Source: Massilia kyonggiensis
Lineage (GTDB): Bacteria; Pseudomonadota; Gammaproteobacteria; Burkholderiales; Burkholderiaceae_D
Reading direction: 5' to 3'
Length of the DNA: 64,000 nucleotides
Assembly (NCBI RefSeq): GCF_024756235.1
Contig: NZ_JANUGY010000003.1
Span: 62,001 to 126,000, forward strand
Below, piece after piece: positions 31,798 to 41,541 of this stretch; within the stretch, counting starts at the first letter, position 1; the number at the start of each line of letters is the position of its first letter. The notes beneath the pieces were generated by a model. The model was given only the letters and a program-made list of their open reading frames with translations, did not search any database and was not told the origin of the DNA. The translations under genes were made by a program, and so were the position numbers.

Positions 31798-32736
31798 TCA
31801 GCGCGCGGCCGCCAGCGGGGCCGGCGTGCTCTGTTTGGCCTTCAGCCGGGCCTTGAGGTCGGCCATGACGCCGGCCGCGGCCTGCTCGCCGGCCAGCACG
31901 GCCAGGTTGCGGCCGGTGAAGTCGGCGCTGCCCATCGTGCCCAGCGCGGGCGTGATGACGACGTCGGCATCCTTCAGTTCGTGCTGGTTCAGGCGCTGGC
32001 CCATGATGGTGAACGTCTGCATCAGCACGTCCACGGAACTCGCCGTCGCCTGCGCCTCGGTCGCGCTGGAGATGTTGACGGCGATGATGAATTCGGCGCC
32101 CATCTCCTTCGCGAAGCGCACGGGCACGGGAGCGACGAGGCCGCCGTCGACGTAGCTGCGCCCGCTGATCACGACGGGCTGGAACACGCCCGGCACGGAC
32201 GACGATGCGCGCACGGCCATGCCGGTGTTACCGCGGCGGAACAGGATCGGCTGGCCCGTCTTGAGGTCCGTGGCGACGGCGCCGAACGGAATCTTGAGCT
32301 TTTCGATCGGCCGGTTCTGCACGGCCTTGTTCACATAGGTCTGTAGTGCCTCCCCTTTCAGCACGCCGGGAGCCTTGCTGAAGAACGGGATGGCCCAGTC
32401 GGAGATCGTCGTCTCGTCCATGTCGAGGGCGATCTTCTGCAGCTGGAAACCGTTGTAGCCGGACGCGTACAGCGCGCCGACGACGGAGCCGGCACTCGTG
32501 CCGACGACGATGTCCGGCACGATGCCCTGGGCTTCCAGGGCCTTGATCACGCCGATGTGGGCGAAGCCGCGTGCGGCGCCGCCGCCCAGGGCGAGCGCGA
32601 TCTTTACGTGACGCAGGGGAACGGGAGCGGGCGTGGCAGCCACCGGCGCGGCCGGCTGGGTGGGCGTGGAGCCGCAGCCGGCCAGCAGTGCCGCGGCGCC
32701 GAGCGTGGCAAGAAGGGAACGTCGGGAGAATGTCAT
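31798..32736 (-). CDS. Patatin-like phospholipase lipoprotein (RssA-like)
   Basis: 312 aa. A signal peptide beginning MTFSRRSLLATLG ends in lipobox LLAGC (Cys21), so it is a predicted lipoprotein; the SRRSL stretch also resembles a Tat motif. The patatin domain has the oxyanion loop ALGGGAARGFAH, the catalytic Ser in VGTSAGS, and the catalytic Asp in YVDGGLVAPVP, so both members of the dyad are present. It would cleave acyl esters of lipids at the envelope. It lies between phoR and the HbpS-like gene, 73 bases after phoR ends. Confidence 0.92.
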   Translation of the reverse strand: MTFSRRSLLATLGAAALLAGCGSTPTQPAAPVAATPAPVPLRHVKIALALGGGAARGFAHIGVIKALEAQGIVPDIVVGTSAGSVVGALYASGYNGFQLQKIALDMDETTISDWAIPFFSKAPGVLKGEALQTYVNKAVQNRPIEKLKIPFGAVATDLKTGQPILFRRGNTGMAVRASSSVPGVFQPVVISGRSYVDGGLVAPVPVRFAKEMGAEFIIAVNISSATEAQATASSVDVLMQTFTIMGQRLNQHELKDADVVITPALGTMGSADFTGRNLAVLAGEQAAAGVMADLKARLKAKQSTPAPLAAAR

Positions 32737-32809
32737 CCGGAGATTGTAACCCGATCCCGCCCGTTTGCCGCCCCCGGTTTAAGCGCCGCGTAAGATGATG
32801 GTCGGACGA

Positions 32810-34102
32810 TTAACCCGGCAGCGACGTATTCGGCAGCGAGGCCGTAAACACGCTGCCCTTGCCCGGCACGGAGCGGATCGCGAGCTTGCCGCCGTGGCGC
32901 AGCAACACGTGCTTGACGATGGCGAGACCGAGGCCCGTGCCCTGCGTCTCGCGCGAGCGGCTCTTGTCGACGCGGTAGAAGCGTTCCGTCAGGCGCGAGA
33001 TGTGCTGTTCGTCGATGCCGATGCCGTTGTCGATCACTTCGAAGCGCAAGTCGTTCGGGCCGCGCATCCAGCGCAGCTCGATCTTTCCGCCCTCCGGCGT
33101 GTAGCGCACGGCGTTGCTGGCCAGGTTGCCGAACGCGCTGCGCAGCTCCTCGCTGCTGCCCATCACGTCCGGGCCGTCGACGGCGAAGTCGATCTCGTGG
33201 CGGCCGTTCGACAGCGCGCGCGCATCGATCGCCACCTGTTCCACGAGGGCGCGCACGTCCACGCGCTCGCGCTTCAGGGGATACTCGTCCGATTCCAGGC
33301 GCGACAGGGTGAGCATGTCCTCGATCAGCCGCTGCATGCGCTGCGCCTGTTCCGTCATCAGCATCAGGTGCGCGGTGCGGGTCTTCTCGTCCAGGCCCGG
33401 GTCGGCCAGCGCGATCTCGAGGAAGCCGACGATCACCGTCAGCGGCGTGCGCAGCTCGTGCGACGCGTTGGCGATGAAGTCGCGGCGCATCGCTTCGATG
33501 CGTTCCGTCTCCGTCGCATCGTGCGTGACGAGGATTTGCCGGCGGTTCTCGAACGGGATGATCTGCACGATCAGCTTGCGGCCGCGGATCGACAGCGTGA
33601 GCGGCTGTTCGTAGCGGCCGAGGATCAGGTAGTCGATGAATTCCGGGTGGCGGATCAGGTTCGTCACGCGCCGGCCCTTGTCCTGCTCCAGGGTGAGGCC
33701 CAGGTGGTGCTCGGCCGCCGGGTTGCACCATTCGAGGAACAGCACGTCGTCCATGATCGCCACGCCTTCCGGCAGCAGATGCATCGCCTGGCGGAAGCGC
33801 GCGAGCCATTCCGTCAGCTCGTCGCGGTTGCGTTCATCGTCGCGCCGCAGTCTGTACAAGCGGGCGAAGACGTCGGTCCACGCGCCCCACCCGTCCGGCA
33901 GCTTCGTGCTCTGCGGGTCGTCGAGCCATTCGCCGAGCTTGTGCAGGTACGCCAGTTGGGAGATCAGCAGGCCCAGGGTGATGAGCAGCGCGAGCGCCAG
34001 CCCGGAGATGGGGCCCAGCAGCCACCAGCCGATGCCGGCGACCGCGAGCATCAGGCCCAGGCGCAGCAGCGCCGGAACCCAGAACATGACGCGAGGATTC
34101 AA
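32810..34102 (-). CDS. phoR: Phosphate-regulon sensor histidine kinase PhoR
   Basis: 430 aa. Two membrane helices near the N terminus (about 8-52) have almost no periplasmic loop, as in E. coli PhoR. A PAS domain follows (about 95-200), then HisKA with NASHELRTPLTVIVGFLE carrying the phospho-accepting His, and a HATPase domain with N box SNAVRYTPEGG, DNGIGI and GTGLGLAIVKH. It phosphorylates PhoB under phosphate limitation. The frame opens with TTG at 34102, which has AAAGG eight bases ahead; an ATG at 34087 is the alternative. It is last in the pst-pho block, 13 bases after phoB. Confidence 0.96.
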   Translation of the reverse strand: MNPRVMFWVPALLRLGLMLAVAGIGWWLLGPISGLALALLITLGLLISQLAYLHKLGEWLDDPQSTKLPDGWGAWTDVFARLYRLRRDDERNRDELTEWLARFRQAMHLLPEGVAIMDDVLFLEWCNPAAEHHLGLTLEQDKGRRVTNLIRHPEFIDYLILGRYEQPLTLSIRGRKLIVQIIPFENRRQILVTHDATETERIEAMRRDFIANASHELRTPLTVIVGFLEIALADPGLDEKTRTAHLMLMTEQAQRMQRLIEDMLTLSRLESDEYPLKRERVDVRALVEQVAIDARALSNGRHEIDFAVDGPDVMGSSEELRSAFGNLASNAVRYTPEGGKIELRWMRGPNDLRFEVIDNGIGIDEQHISRLTERFYRVDKSRSRETQGTGLGLAIVKHVLLRHGGKLAIRSVPGKGSVFTASLPNTSLPG

Positions 34103-34115
34103 ACGGACGACCTTT

Positions 34116-34808
34116 CTATTTTTCTTTCTCGCTCAGCATGTAGCCCACGCTGCGCACGGTCTTGATCAGCTTTTCCGCTTCCTTCAGCGCCTTGCGCAGG
34201 CGGAGGACGTGGACGTCGACCGTGCGCTCCTCGACGGCGGCCGCGTCGCCCCACACCTTGTCGAGCAGCTGGCTGCGCGAGAACACGCGCTCGCGGTGCG
34301 CCATCAAGAATTTCAGCAGGCGGTATTCGGCATTGCCCATCTCGAGCTGGCGGCCGTCCAGCGTGACGGTGCAGCTGGCCGGATCGAGCGTGACGGGACC
34401 GGCCGACAGCGGCGCCTCGGCCAGGTGCGGGCTCTTGCGGCGCAGCAGCGCCTTCGAGCGGGCGACCAGTTCGCGCGGCGAGAACGGCTTCGTCACGTAG
34501 TCGTCGGCGCCGGTGTTCAGGCCCGCGATCTTGTCCTCTTCCATGCTCTTCGCCGTCAGCATGATGACGGGGATGTCCTGGAAATCGCGGTCGCCGCGCA
34601 GGCGCGACAGCAGCCGCAGGCCGCTCTGGTCGGGCAGCATCCAGTCCAGCAGCAGCAGGTCGGGCCTGCCGTGCACGATCGAATCCCAGGCCGATGCGAC
34701 GTTCGCGGCCGTGCGGATCTCCCAGCCCGTCTCGCGCAGCGAATAGCTCACCAGTTCGACGATCGCCGGCTCATCTTCGACGATCAGGACGCTCGTGTTG
34801 GCCGCCAT
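34116..34808 (-). CDS. phoB: Phosphate-regulon response regulator PhoB
   Basis: 230 aa, the standard length. The receiver domain has the acidic pair VEDE (about 11-14) and phospho-acceptor Asp in LLLLDWMLPDQSG (near residue 55), followed by Lys in VIMLTAKS. The C-terminal winged-helix domain contains LRLLKFLMAHRERVFSR, then VDVHVLRLRKAL, the recognition helix that binds PHO boxes. It would activate the pst operon through the sites at 39473-39578. It begins four bases after phoU. Confidence 0.98.
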   Translation of the reverse strand: MAANTSVLIVEDEPAIVELVSYSLRETGWEIRTAANVASAWDSIVHGRPDLLLLDWMLPDQSGLRLLSRLRGDRDFQDIPVIMLTAKSMEEDKIAGLNTGADDYVTKPFSPRELVARSKALLRRKSPHLAEAPLSAGPVTLDPASCTVTLDGRQLEMGNAEYRLLKFLMAHRERVFSRSQLLDKVWGDAAAVEERTVDVHVLRLRKALKEAEKLIKTVRSVGYMLSEKEK

Positions 34809-34811
34809 CGA

Positions 34812-35537
34812 TCACCCTTCTCCGCCCGAAATAACGGGGTGCGGCGCAAGCTGTCCCCCGGACAGCTTGCTATGCCTGATATCCCGTCCTTCGACGACGT
34901 AGATCACGTACTCGGCGATGTTCTTCGCGTGGTCGCCGATGCGCTCGATCGCTTTCGCCACCCACAGCACGTCCAGTGCCGACGAGATCGTGCGCGGGTC
35001 TTCCATCATGAACGTGATGGTACTGCGCATGATGGTGCGGAACTCGTGGTCGATCACGTCGTCCTGGGCGATGATCTGCACGGCGGCCTTGCCGTCCAGG
35101 CGCGCGAACGCGTCCAGCGCATCGTGCAGCATGTCGGCCGTGGCGCGCGAGATCGTGCGCACCGTCTCGTAGTGGTTGAAGCTGACCATGCCGCGCTCGT
35201 GCAGGCTTTTCGCCGTGCGGGCGATCTTGGCGGCCTCGTCGCCGATGCGCTCGAGGTCCGTGATCACCTTGATCGTCGCCATGATCGTACGCAGGTCGTT
35301 CGCGGCCGGCTGGCGGCGCACGATCAGGTGGCTGCAGGCGTCGTCCAGCTGCACTTCGAGCTGGTTGACGGCGTGGTCGTCCGCCACGACCTTGTCGGCC
35401 TGCTCGGTGTTACCGACGCGGAAAGCATTCACCGCCTCGTCGAACTGCGTTTCCACCATGCCGCCCATGAGCAGCACTTTCGACCGGATCGCTTCCAGTT
35501 CCTGGTCGTACTGCTTGGAAGAGTGCTCGCCTACCAT
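34812..35537 (-). CDS. phoU: Phosphate signalling protein PhoU
   Basis: 241 aa. It has two similar three-helix halves with the acidic metal-binding patterns ERIGDEAAKIARTA and ERIGDHAKNIAEYV, both clearly present. PhoU connects the Pst transporter to PhoR and turns the regulon off when phosphate is plentiful. It lies between pstB and phoB, the usual place in betaproteobacteria. Confidence 0.98.
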   Translation of the reverse strand: MVGEHSSKQYDQELEAIRSKVLLMGGMVETQFDEAVNAFRVGNTEQADKVVADDHAVNQLEVQLDDACSHLIVRRQPAANDLRTIMATIKVITDLERIGDEAAKIARTAKSLHERGMVSFNHYETVRTISRATADMLHDALDAFARLDGKAAVQIIAQDDVIDHEFRTIMRSTITFMMEDPRTISSALDVLWVAKAIERIGDHAKNIAEYVIYVVEGRDIRHSKLSGGQLAPHPVISGGEG

Positions 35538-35572
35538 GTGTTCATCCTGTTCAATAATGTAATCTTACCGTA

Positions 35573-36394
35573 TCAGCCGAAGCGACCGGTGATGTAGTCC
35601 TGCGTTTCCTTGCGGACCGGGTTCAGGAACAGCTGGTCGGTCTCGCCGAACTCCACCAGTTCGCCCAGGTACATATACGCCGTGTAGTCGGAGCAGCGTG
35701 CGGCCTGCTGCATGTTGTGCGTGACGATGGCGATCGTGTAGTCGCCCTTCAGCTCGCTGATCAGTTCCTCGATCTTCGACGTCGAGATCGGGTCCAGCGC
35801 GGACGTCGGCTCGTCCAGCAGCAGCACGTCCGGCTTCACCGCGACGCCGCGCGCGATGCACAGGCGCTGCTGCTGGCCGCCGGACAGCGACAGGCCGCTC
35901 TTGTTCAGCTTGTCCTTCACTTCCGTCCACAGCGCGGCCTTCTTGAGCGCCCATTCCACGCGCTCGTCCATTTCGCCCTTCGACAGGTTTTCGTACAGGC
36001 GCACGCCGAACGCGATGTTGTCGTAGATGGACATCGGGAACGGCGTCGGCTTCTGGAACACCATGCCGATCTTGGCGCGCAGCATGTTCACGTCGACACC
36101 CGGCTCCAGGATATTCCGGCCGCGGTACAGGATCGCGCCTTCCGCGCGCTGGCCCGGGTATAGGTCGTACATGCGGTTCAGCGTGCGCAGCAGCGTCGAC
36201 TTGCCGCAGCCCGACGGGCCGATGAACGCGGTGACCTGCTTGTCGTGCACGTCCAGGCTGACGTTCTTCAGGCTCTTGGTCTTACCGTAATAAAAGTCCA
36301 GGCCGGAGATCTCGATCGTCTTGGTCTTCGGCTTGGCGTTGCTCGCCGTCTGCGTCGGGGTGGACAGGGTCTGGGTCATCATGGAGGTCATCAT
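35573..36394 (-). CDS. pstB: Phosphate ABC transporter ATP-binding protein PstB
   Basis: About 273 aa from the ATG at 36394, which overlaps the stop of pstA (ATGATG). Walker A is [11 protein letters not shown], the signature is [15 protein letters not shown], and Walker B is [13 protein letters not shown], followed by the switch His in IVTHNM. A Thr/Gln/Lys-rich stretch of about 30 residues precedes the domain; an ATG at 36382 is another possible start. An open frame extends far upstream into pstA in a different frame, but that is not part of the protein. Confidence 0.97.
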   Translation of the reverse strand: MMTSMMTQTLSTPTQTASNAKPKTKTIEISGLDFYYGKTKSLKNVSLDVHDKQVTAFIGPSGCGKSTLLRTLNRMYDLYPGQRAEGAILYRGRNILEPGVDVNMLRAKIGMVFQKPTPFPMSIYDNIAFGVRLYENLSKGEMDERVEWALKKAALWTEVKDKLNKSGLSLSGGQQQRLCIARGVAVKPDVLLLDEPTSALDPISTSKIEELISELKGDYTIAIVTHNMQQAARCSDYTAYMYLGELVEFGETDQLFLNPVRKETQDYITGRFG

Positions 36395-37245
36395 TGCGGG
36401 GTCTTTTGGCGGAACAGGGTCCGCGACAGGATATTCAGGAGCAGCACGCTGAAGGTCACCAGCAGCGCGGCGCCCCAGGCGAGGCTGCGCCAGTCTTCGT
36501 ACGAGCTCATCGCGAACAGGTAGATCGCCACCGGCAGGTTGGCCAACGGCTGCTTCATGTCGAGGCTGAAGAACTGGTTGTTCAGCGCGGTGAACAGCAG
36601 CGGTGCCGTCTCGCCGGCGATGCGGGCCACGGCCAGCAGCACGCCGGTCACGACGCCCGCCTTCACGGCGCGCAGGCGCACCATCATCGCCACTTTCCAG
36701 CGCGGCGCGCCCAGCGCGAACGCGGCTTCCAGCAGGCTGTTCGGCACGAGGTGCAGCATGTTGTCGGTCGTGCGCACGACGACCGGGATCGCGATCAGCG
36801 ACAGCGCGACGGTGCCCGCATAGCCGGAGAAGTGGCCGATGCGCGCGACGACCAGCGCGTACACGAACAGGCCGATCACGATCGACGGCGCCGACAGCAT
36901 GATGTCCGTGACGAAGCGCGTTACGGTGGCGAACTTGTTGTTCTGGCCGTACTCGGCGAGATAGATGCCGGCCAGGATGCCGACCGGCGTCGAGATCGCC
37001 GTGGACAGGCCCACCATCATGAGACTGCCGACGATGGCGTTGCGCACGCCGCCCGGGCTGCCCGGGGCCGGCGTGTCCATCGTGAACAGCGTGTGCGACA
37101 GTGCGCCGAAACCATTCACCAGCAGGGTCTCCAGGATCCACAGCAGGAAACCGAGGCCGACGGCCATCGCCAGCACGGACAGCGCGATGCCGATGCGGTG
37201 GCCCAGCAGGCGGCGCCGGTAGACGTTGTTAACGACGGCATCCAT
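36391..37245 (-). CDS. pstA: Phosphate ABC transporter permease PstA
   Basis: 284 aa with six membrane helices and the permease EAA-like loop ([17 protein letters not shown], about 173-189) that contacts PstB. It forms the phosphate channel with PstC. Its ATG shares bases with the TAA of pstC (TAATG) and its TGA with the start of pstB, so the three are translationally coupled. Confidence 0.98.
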   Translation of the reverse strand: MDAVVNNVYRRRLLGHRIGIALSVLAMAVGLGFLLWILETLLVNGFGALSHTLFTMDTPAPGSPGGVRNAIVGSLMMVGLSTAISTPVGILAGIYLAEYGQNNKFATVTRFVTDIMLSAPSIVIGLFVYALVVARIGHFSGYAGTVALSLIAIPVVVRTTDNMLHLVPNSLLEAAFALGAPRWKVAMMVRLRAVKAGVVTGVLLAVARIAGETAPLLFTALNNQFFSLDMKQPLANLPVAIYLFAMSSYEDWRSLAWGAALLVTFSVLLLNILSRTLFRQKTPQ

Positions 37246-38264
37246 TACTTCACCCCTTCCTTGCGGGACATCCCGACGAGCATCAATTTGGCGGCCGACA
37301 GCACGATGAACGTGATGGCGAACAGGATCAGGCCCAGCGCGAACAGCGAGGACACGTGCAGTTGCGAGCTGGCTTCGGCGAATTCGTTGGCCAAGGTCGA
37401 TGAAATCGAATTACCCGCCGAGAACAGCGACAGCTTGATGTCGTTGGCGTTGCCGATCACGAAGGTGACGGCCATCGTCTCGCCCAGCGCGCGGCCCAGG
37501 CCCAGCATCACGCCGCCGACGACGCCGGCGCGGGTGTACGGCAGCACGATCTTGCGCACGACTTCCCATTTGGTGCAGCCGAGGCCGTATGCCGATTCCT
37601 TCAGCACGGCCGGGACGATCTCGAACACGTCGCGCATCACGGAGGCGATGAACGGGATGATCATCACGGCCAGGATCAGGCCGGCGGTCAGCAGGCCCAG
37701 GCCCATCGTCGGGCCCTGGAAGAACGGGCCGATGAACGGCAGCACGCCCAGCGTCTTCTTCAGGAACGGCTGGATGGTGTCGCCGAACAGCGGCGCGAAC
37801 ACGAACAGGCCCCACATGCCGTAGATGATCGACGGCACGCCGGCCAGCAGCTCGACGGCCATGCCCATCGGGCGGCGCAGCCAGGCCGGGCAGATCTCGG
37901 TGAGGAACAGTGCGATGCCGAAGCTGATGGGGAAAGCGACGAGCAGCGCGATGATCGACGTGACCAGCGTGCCCGTGATGGCGATCAGCGCGCCGAATTT
38001 GTCGTTGACGGGATCCCACTCGTTGGTCGTGAGGAAGGATGCGCCGAATTCGCGGAACGCAGGTGCCGCGCCGATCGCCAGGGAAACGATGATGCCCACG
38101 AGGACGATCAGGACGCTCGCGGCGAACAGCAGGGTCACCTTGTGGAAGATGAAGTCCTGGATGCGCTGCACGCGCATGGTATTGCGCAGTGCGACGTTGC
38201 GGGCTTCTTCCTGCAACGCGGCCTGGCCGGCCTCGTCGGCGGCGAGCGCGGGGTGTGCGTTCAT
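37245..38264 (-). CDS. pstC: Phosphate ABC transporter permease PstC
   Basis: About 339 aa from the ATG at 38264. Six membrane helices and the EAA-like loop ([19 protein letters not shown]) mark it as the second Pst permease. The N-terminal 40 residues are hydrophilic and precede the first helix. In-frame TTG codons upstream are less likely starts. It is separated from pstS by a GC-rich hairpin. Confidence 0.97.
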   Translation of the reverse strand: MNAHPALAADEAGQAALQEEARNVALRNTMRVQRIQDFIFHKVTLLFAASVLIVLVGIIVSLAIGAAPAFREFGASFLTTNEWDPVNDKFGALIAITGTLVTSIIALLVAFPISFGIALFLTEICPAWLRRPMGMAVELLAGVPSIIYGMWGLFVFAPLFGDTIQPFLKKTLGVLPFIGPFFQGPTMGLGLLTAGLILAVMIIPFIASVMRDVFEIVPAVLKESAYGLGCTKWEVVRKIVLPYTRAGVVGGVMLGLGRALGETMAVTFVIGNANDIKLSLFSAGNSISSTLANEFAEASSQLHVSSLFALGLILFAITFIVLSAAKLMLVGMSRKEGVK

Positions 38265-38295
38265 GTGTTTGTCCAATTTATTACCTAGAAGCAAA

Positions 38296-38341
38296 AACGC
38301 GCCGCTCCCACCTTCCCGACCTCGCGCCGGGAGGTGGGAGC
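38296..38341 (-). terminator. Hairpin between pstS and pstC, probable partial terminator
   Basis: A stem of 14 pairs with one bulge (GCTCCCACCT at 38304-38313 with 38332-38341, extended by CCCG/CGGG) is followed on the minus strand, after a short GC stretch, by TTTTT. Placed right after pstS, it would give more pstS than pstC mRNA, the ratio needed for a binding-protein transporter. Confidence 0.72.
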
Positions 38342-38370
38342 GACGCTACCCACAATTTGGGTTTGCTCAA

Positions 38371-39414
38371 TTACCAGATCGCCTTGCCCGAACCGTCTTT
38401 CACGTTGTTCTTCCAGGCGGCTTCCACCAGCTTGGTGACGGAATCCGGCATCGGCACGTAGTCCAGCTCTGCCGCAGCGGCGTCGCCGTTCTTGAAGGCG
38501 TAGTCGAAGAACTTCAGCACTTCCTTGCCCTTGGCGGCATCGGCCTGCGACTTGTGCACGATGGCGTACGTCACGCCGGTGATCGGCCAGGCGTTCTTGC
38601 CGGCCTGGTCGGTCAGGACGACGCCGAAGCCCGGTGCCTTGACCCAGTCCGCGTTGGCGGCGGCGGCCTTGAAGTTCTCGTCGTCCGGCTGCAGGAAGTT
38701 GCCGTCGCGGTTCTTCAGCTGGGTGTGGGCCAGCTTGTTCTTCTTGGCATACGCCCATTCGACGTAGCCGATCGAGCCCTTGATGCGCTGGACGTTGGCG
38801 GCGACGCCGTCATTGCCCTTGCCGCCCACGCCGACGGCCCATTTCACCGCGGTGCCGGCACCGATCTTCGCCTTGAAGTCGGCATTGGTCTGCGACAGGA
38901 AATTGGTGAACAGGAACGAAGTGCCCGAACCGTCGGCGCGGTGCACGACGGTGATGTCTTCGGCCGGCAGCTTCACGCCCGGGTTCAGGGCGGCGATCGC
39001 CTGGTCGTTCCATTTGGTGATCTTGCCGAGGTAGATGTCGGCGACGACCGGACCGGTCAGCTTCAGCTGGCCCGGCGCCACGCCGTCCAGGTTGACGATG
39101 GTGACGACGCCGCCCATGATGGTCGGGAACTGCATCAGGCCCGCTTCGTTCAGCTCTTCGACCGGCAGCGGCATGTCCGATGCGCCGAAGTCGACGGTCT
39201 TGGCCTTGATCTGCTTGATGCCGGCGCCCGAGCCGATCGATTGGTAGTTCAGGCCGTTGCCGCTGGTCTTCTTGTACATCTCCGCCCACTTCGAATAGAT
39301 CGGGTAGGCGAAGGTGGAACCAGCACCGGTGATGTCGGCGGCCAGCGTCGCGGTGCTCGCGAACGCGGTGGTGGTGCCGATGATGATGGTTGCCAGCAGT
39401 TGCTTCATGCGCAT
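38371..39414 (-). CDS. pstS: Phosphate ABC transporter substrate-binding protein PstS
   Basis: 347 aa with a Sec signal peptide cleaved near residue 26 (ATLAAD). The mature protein begins ITGAGSTFAYPIYSKWAE, the family N terminus, and has the phosphate-contacting VHRADGSGTSFLF segment. It captures phosphate in the periplasm for PstCAB. AAGGA lies eight bases before the ATG at 39414. It is the first gene of the pst operon, behind PHO boxes. Confidence 0.98.
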   Translation of the reverse strand: MRMKQLLATIIIGTTTAFASTATLAADITGAGSTFAYPIYSKWAEMYKKTSGNGLNYQSIGSGAGIKQIKAKTVDFGASDMPLPVEELNEAGLMQFPTIMGGVVTIVNLDGVAPGQLKLTGPVVADIYLGKITKWNDQAIAALNPGVKLPAEDITVVHRADGSGTSFLFTNFLSQTNADFKAKIGAGTAVKWAVGVGGKGNDGVAANVQRIKGSIGYVEWAYAKKNKLAHTQLKNRDGNFLQPDDENFKAAAANADWVKAPGFGVVLTDQAGKNAWPITGVTYAIVHKSQADAAKGKEVLKFFDYAFKNGDAAAAELDYVPMPDSVTKLVEAAWKNNVKDGSGKAIW

Positions 39415-39458
39415 ATCAAGGTCCTTTGGTTAGGGTAGTGACACGGTTGATGCTGCGC

Positions 39459-39578
39459 AGTGTAGTGAGCAAATATGACGGCTTTATGACATGGCCATCC
39501 TGGCCATATGACATGCGGCCCGCATAATGTGACAGCCCCGGAAGACATGTCACACAGCGCTTCGACCGCTGTCACAAT
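39459..39578 (-). promoter_or_regulatory. PHO-box array and promoter of pstS
   Basis: The best PHO box is on the minus strand at 39492-39473: ATGTCATAAAGCCGTCATAT, two TGTCAT-type half-sites 11 bases apart. A possible -10 (TACACT, 39464-39459) lies eight bases further on, as in PhoB-activated promoters without a -35. More TGTCA half-sites occur at 39507-39513, 39528-39535, 39548-39554 and 39569-39578, spaced about 21 bases, the last two on the plus strand. Confidence 0.85.
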
Positions 39579-39681
39579 ATGCGGTTCCCTTGTAAATGCT
39601 TTTTCTTATGCTAGTTTGAAAGCGTTCATGCAGTAGAAAGGTGCGCGACCGGCATTGGGGGCCGCAGAGGCCTCATCAAAG

Positions 39682-39717
39682 AAAAAGCGGCGGGGCCTGA
39701 GGCGCCCGCCGCTTTTC
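39682..39717 (-). terminator. Terminator after the PilZ gene
   Basis: A 12-bp stem (AAAAGCGGCGGG at 39683-39694 with 39705-39716) and a ten-base loop carry A-rich and T-rich flanks on both strands. It works for the leftward pilZ gene and possibly in both directions. Confidence 0.88.
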
Positions 39718-39738
39718 TTGTGTGCGCAACGAGCGCCG

Positions 39739-40059
39739 TCAGCGCAAAAAGCGCGACACCTGGCTCATCGCCGTCAGGTCCAGGTTCATGAACTGCAACC
39801 CGGCCTTGAATTCGCCATTGCTGAAAATGCAATACATGACCTTGACGCGCGCATGCAGGGGAAACGGCGTGCCGTCGACGAGCAGGTCGAAGCCGACCTG
39901 GCCCGTCTGCCCCGTCTGCAATGGATGCGGTACGGTGATGCTGACGCCGTTGGCGCCCATATCGGAAGTACGTCCCTGAACGGGCGCCTGGCCTTCCATC
40001 GCCAGGATCGCCCTCGCCTTCAGGATCTTGCGTGCGGATTGCCTCTGTTCTATCGCCAC
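39739..40059 (-). CDS. PilZ-domain protein
   Basis: 106 aa, a single PilZ domain. The c-di-GMP-binding RxxxR motif is RQSAR at residues 6-10, and the second motif is DMGANG (D/NxSxxG type) near 33-38. It probably senses c-di-GMP, but the output partner is unknown. It lies alone between radA and the pst operon. The window also encodes a GGDEF-EAL protein and an EPS cluster, both common c-di-GMP contexts, though no direct link is shown. Confidence 0.85.
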   Translation of the reverse strand: MAIEQRQSARKILKARAILAMEGQAPVQGRTSDMGANGVSITVPHPLQTGQTGQVGFDLLVDGTPFPLHARVKVMYCIFSNGEFKAGLQFMNLDLTAMSQVSRFLR

Positions 40060-40144
40060 GATAAGCCTGTGTTACTTTGAAAACGAGGTGGCATTATAGG
40101 TGGAAACGGACACCAGTGTGTTACCGCTATACAAGTTACAGCGA

Positions 40145-41524
40145 TCAGTCGAGCTCGCGCAGCTTGCTGAACGCCTCGTCGATCCGCTCGACGGCCACGA
40201 TGGTCATCCCCTCGATCTTTTGCTTCGGCGCGTTCGCCTTCGGGATCACGGCGACGGAAAAGCCGAGCTTCGCCGCCTCGCGCAAGCGCTCCTGGCCGCG
40301 CGGGGCCGGGCGGATCTCGCCGGCCAGGCCGACTTCGCCAAACACGACGAGGCCGCGCGGCAGCGCCTTGTTGCGCATCGACGAGTTGATCGCCAGCAGG
40401 ACGGCCAGGTCGGCTGCCGGCTCCGTGATCTTGACGCCGCCCACCGCATTGATGAACACGTCCTGGTCGAACGCGGCGATGCCGGCATGGCGGTGCAGCA
40501 CCGCGAGCAGCATCGCGAGGCGGTTCTGCTCCAGGCCGACGGACAGCCGGCGCGCGTTCGGCAAATGGCTCGCATCCACGAGCGCCTGGACTTCGACCAG
40601 CAGCGGCCGGGTGCCCTCCTGCGTCACCATCACGCAAGAACCGGGTACCTGGTTGTCGTGTTGCGAAAGAAACAAGGCGGACGGGTTCGATACGCCCTTC
40701 AGGCCCTTTTCCGTCATCGCGAACACGCCCAGCTCGTTGACGGCGCCAAAACGGTTCTTGATGGCGCGCACGAGGCGGAAGCTGGACTGCGTATCGCCTT
40801 CGAAATACAGCACGGTATCGACGATATGTTCCAGCACGCGCGGCCCCGCGAGCGCGCCCTCCTTCGTCACGTGGCCGACGAGGATGATCGTCACGCCCGT
40901 CTGCTTGGCCACGCGCGTGAGCTGGGCCGCGCATTCGCGTACCTGCGAGACGGAACCGGGCGCCGACGTCAGCGCGTCCGAGTACAGGGTCTGGATCGAG
41001 TCGATGACGGCGACGTCCGGCTTGAGGTCGGCAATGGTGCCGAGGATTTTTTCCAGCTGGATCTCGGCCTGCAGTTTCAGGTCCTTCGCCTCGACCTGCA
41101 GGCGGCGCGCGCGCAGCGCGATCTGGGCGCCGGATTCCTCGCCGGAGACGTACAGGGTGCTGCGCGCCGCGGCCAGGTTGGCCAGCGCCTGCAGCAGCAG
41201 CGTGGACTTGCCGATGCCGGGGTCGCCGCCGATCAGCACGACGCCGCCCGCGACGAGGCCGCCGCCCAGCACGCGGTCGAATTCGTCGATGCCGGTGCCG
41301 AAGCGGGGCACGTCGATCGCCTCGATGTCGGCCAGCGACAGCACGGGCGCCGTCTGCGCGAGGCTTTTATGCATATGCGGCGTCTGCGACATGCGATTCA
41401 GGCCGGCGGTCTCGACCTGCTCGGTCATCGTGTTCCAGGCCTTGCAATCAGCGCATTGGCCGGTCCAGCGGCTGGCGACGCTGCCGCAATCGCTGCAAAC
41501 GAAACTGGTACGGGGTTTAGCCAT
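40145..41524 (-). CDS. radA: DNA repair protein RadA
   Basis: About 459 aa from the ATG at 41524. The N-terminal C4 zinc finger has CSDCG and CADCK. The RecA-like ATPase has Walker A GGDPGIGKSTLLLQ and the RadA-specific KNRFG motif in RAIKNRFGAVNELG. The C-terminal Lon-protease-like domain is inactive in this family. It helps branch migration during recombination. The 27 residues encoded upstream of this ATG overlap the alr end and are not family-like. Confidence 0.97.
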   Translation of the reverse strand: MAKPRTSFVCSDCGSVASRWTGQCADCKAWNTMTEQVETAGLNRMSQTPHMHKSLAQTAPVLSLADIEAIDVPRFGTGIDEFDRVLGGGLVAGGVVLIGGDPGIGKSTLLLQALANLAAARSTLYVSGEESGAQIALRARRLQVEAKDLKLQAEIQLEKILGTIADLKPDVAVIDSIQTLYSDALTSAPGSVSQVRECAAQLTRVAKQTGVTIILVGHVTKEGALAGPRVLEHIVDTVLYFEGDTQSSFRLVRAIKNRFGAVNELGVFAMTEKGLKGVSNPSALFLSQHDNQVPGSCVMVTQEGTRPLLVEVQALVDASHLPNARRLSVGLEQNRLAMLLAVLHRHAGIAAFDQDVFINAVGGVKITEPAADLAVLLAINSSMRNKALPRGLVVFGEVGLAGEIRPAPRGQERLREAAKLGFSVAVIPKANAPKQKIEGMTIVAVERIDEAFSKLRELD

Positions 41525-41541
41525 GATTCCTTGCTTTATCT

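Larger units (their letters stand above)
39415..39738. other. Regulatory region of the pst operon
   Basis: 324 bases without a gene. The pstS-proximal half holds an array of PHO half-sites, and the distal end holds the pilZ terminator. The middle (39580-39660) is A/T-rich with no clear feature. Confidence 0.7.

Noticed and set aside
36395..37141. A possible N-terminal extension of PstB
   Set aside because: It is the off-frame reading of pstA; PstB similarity begins only after 36394.
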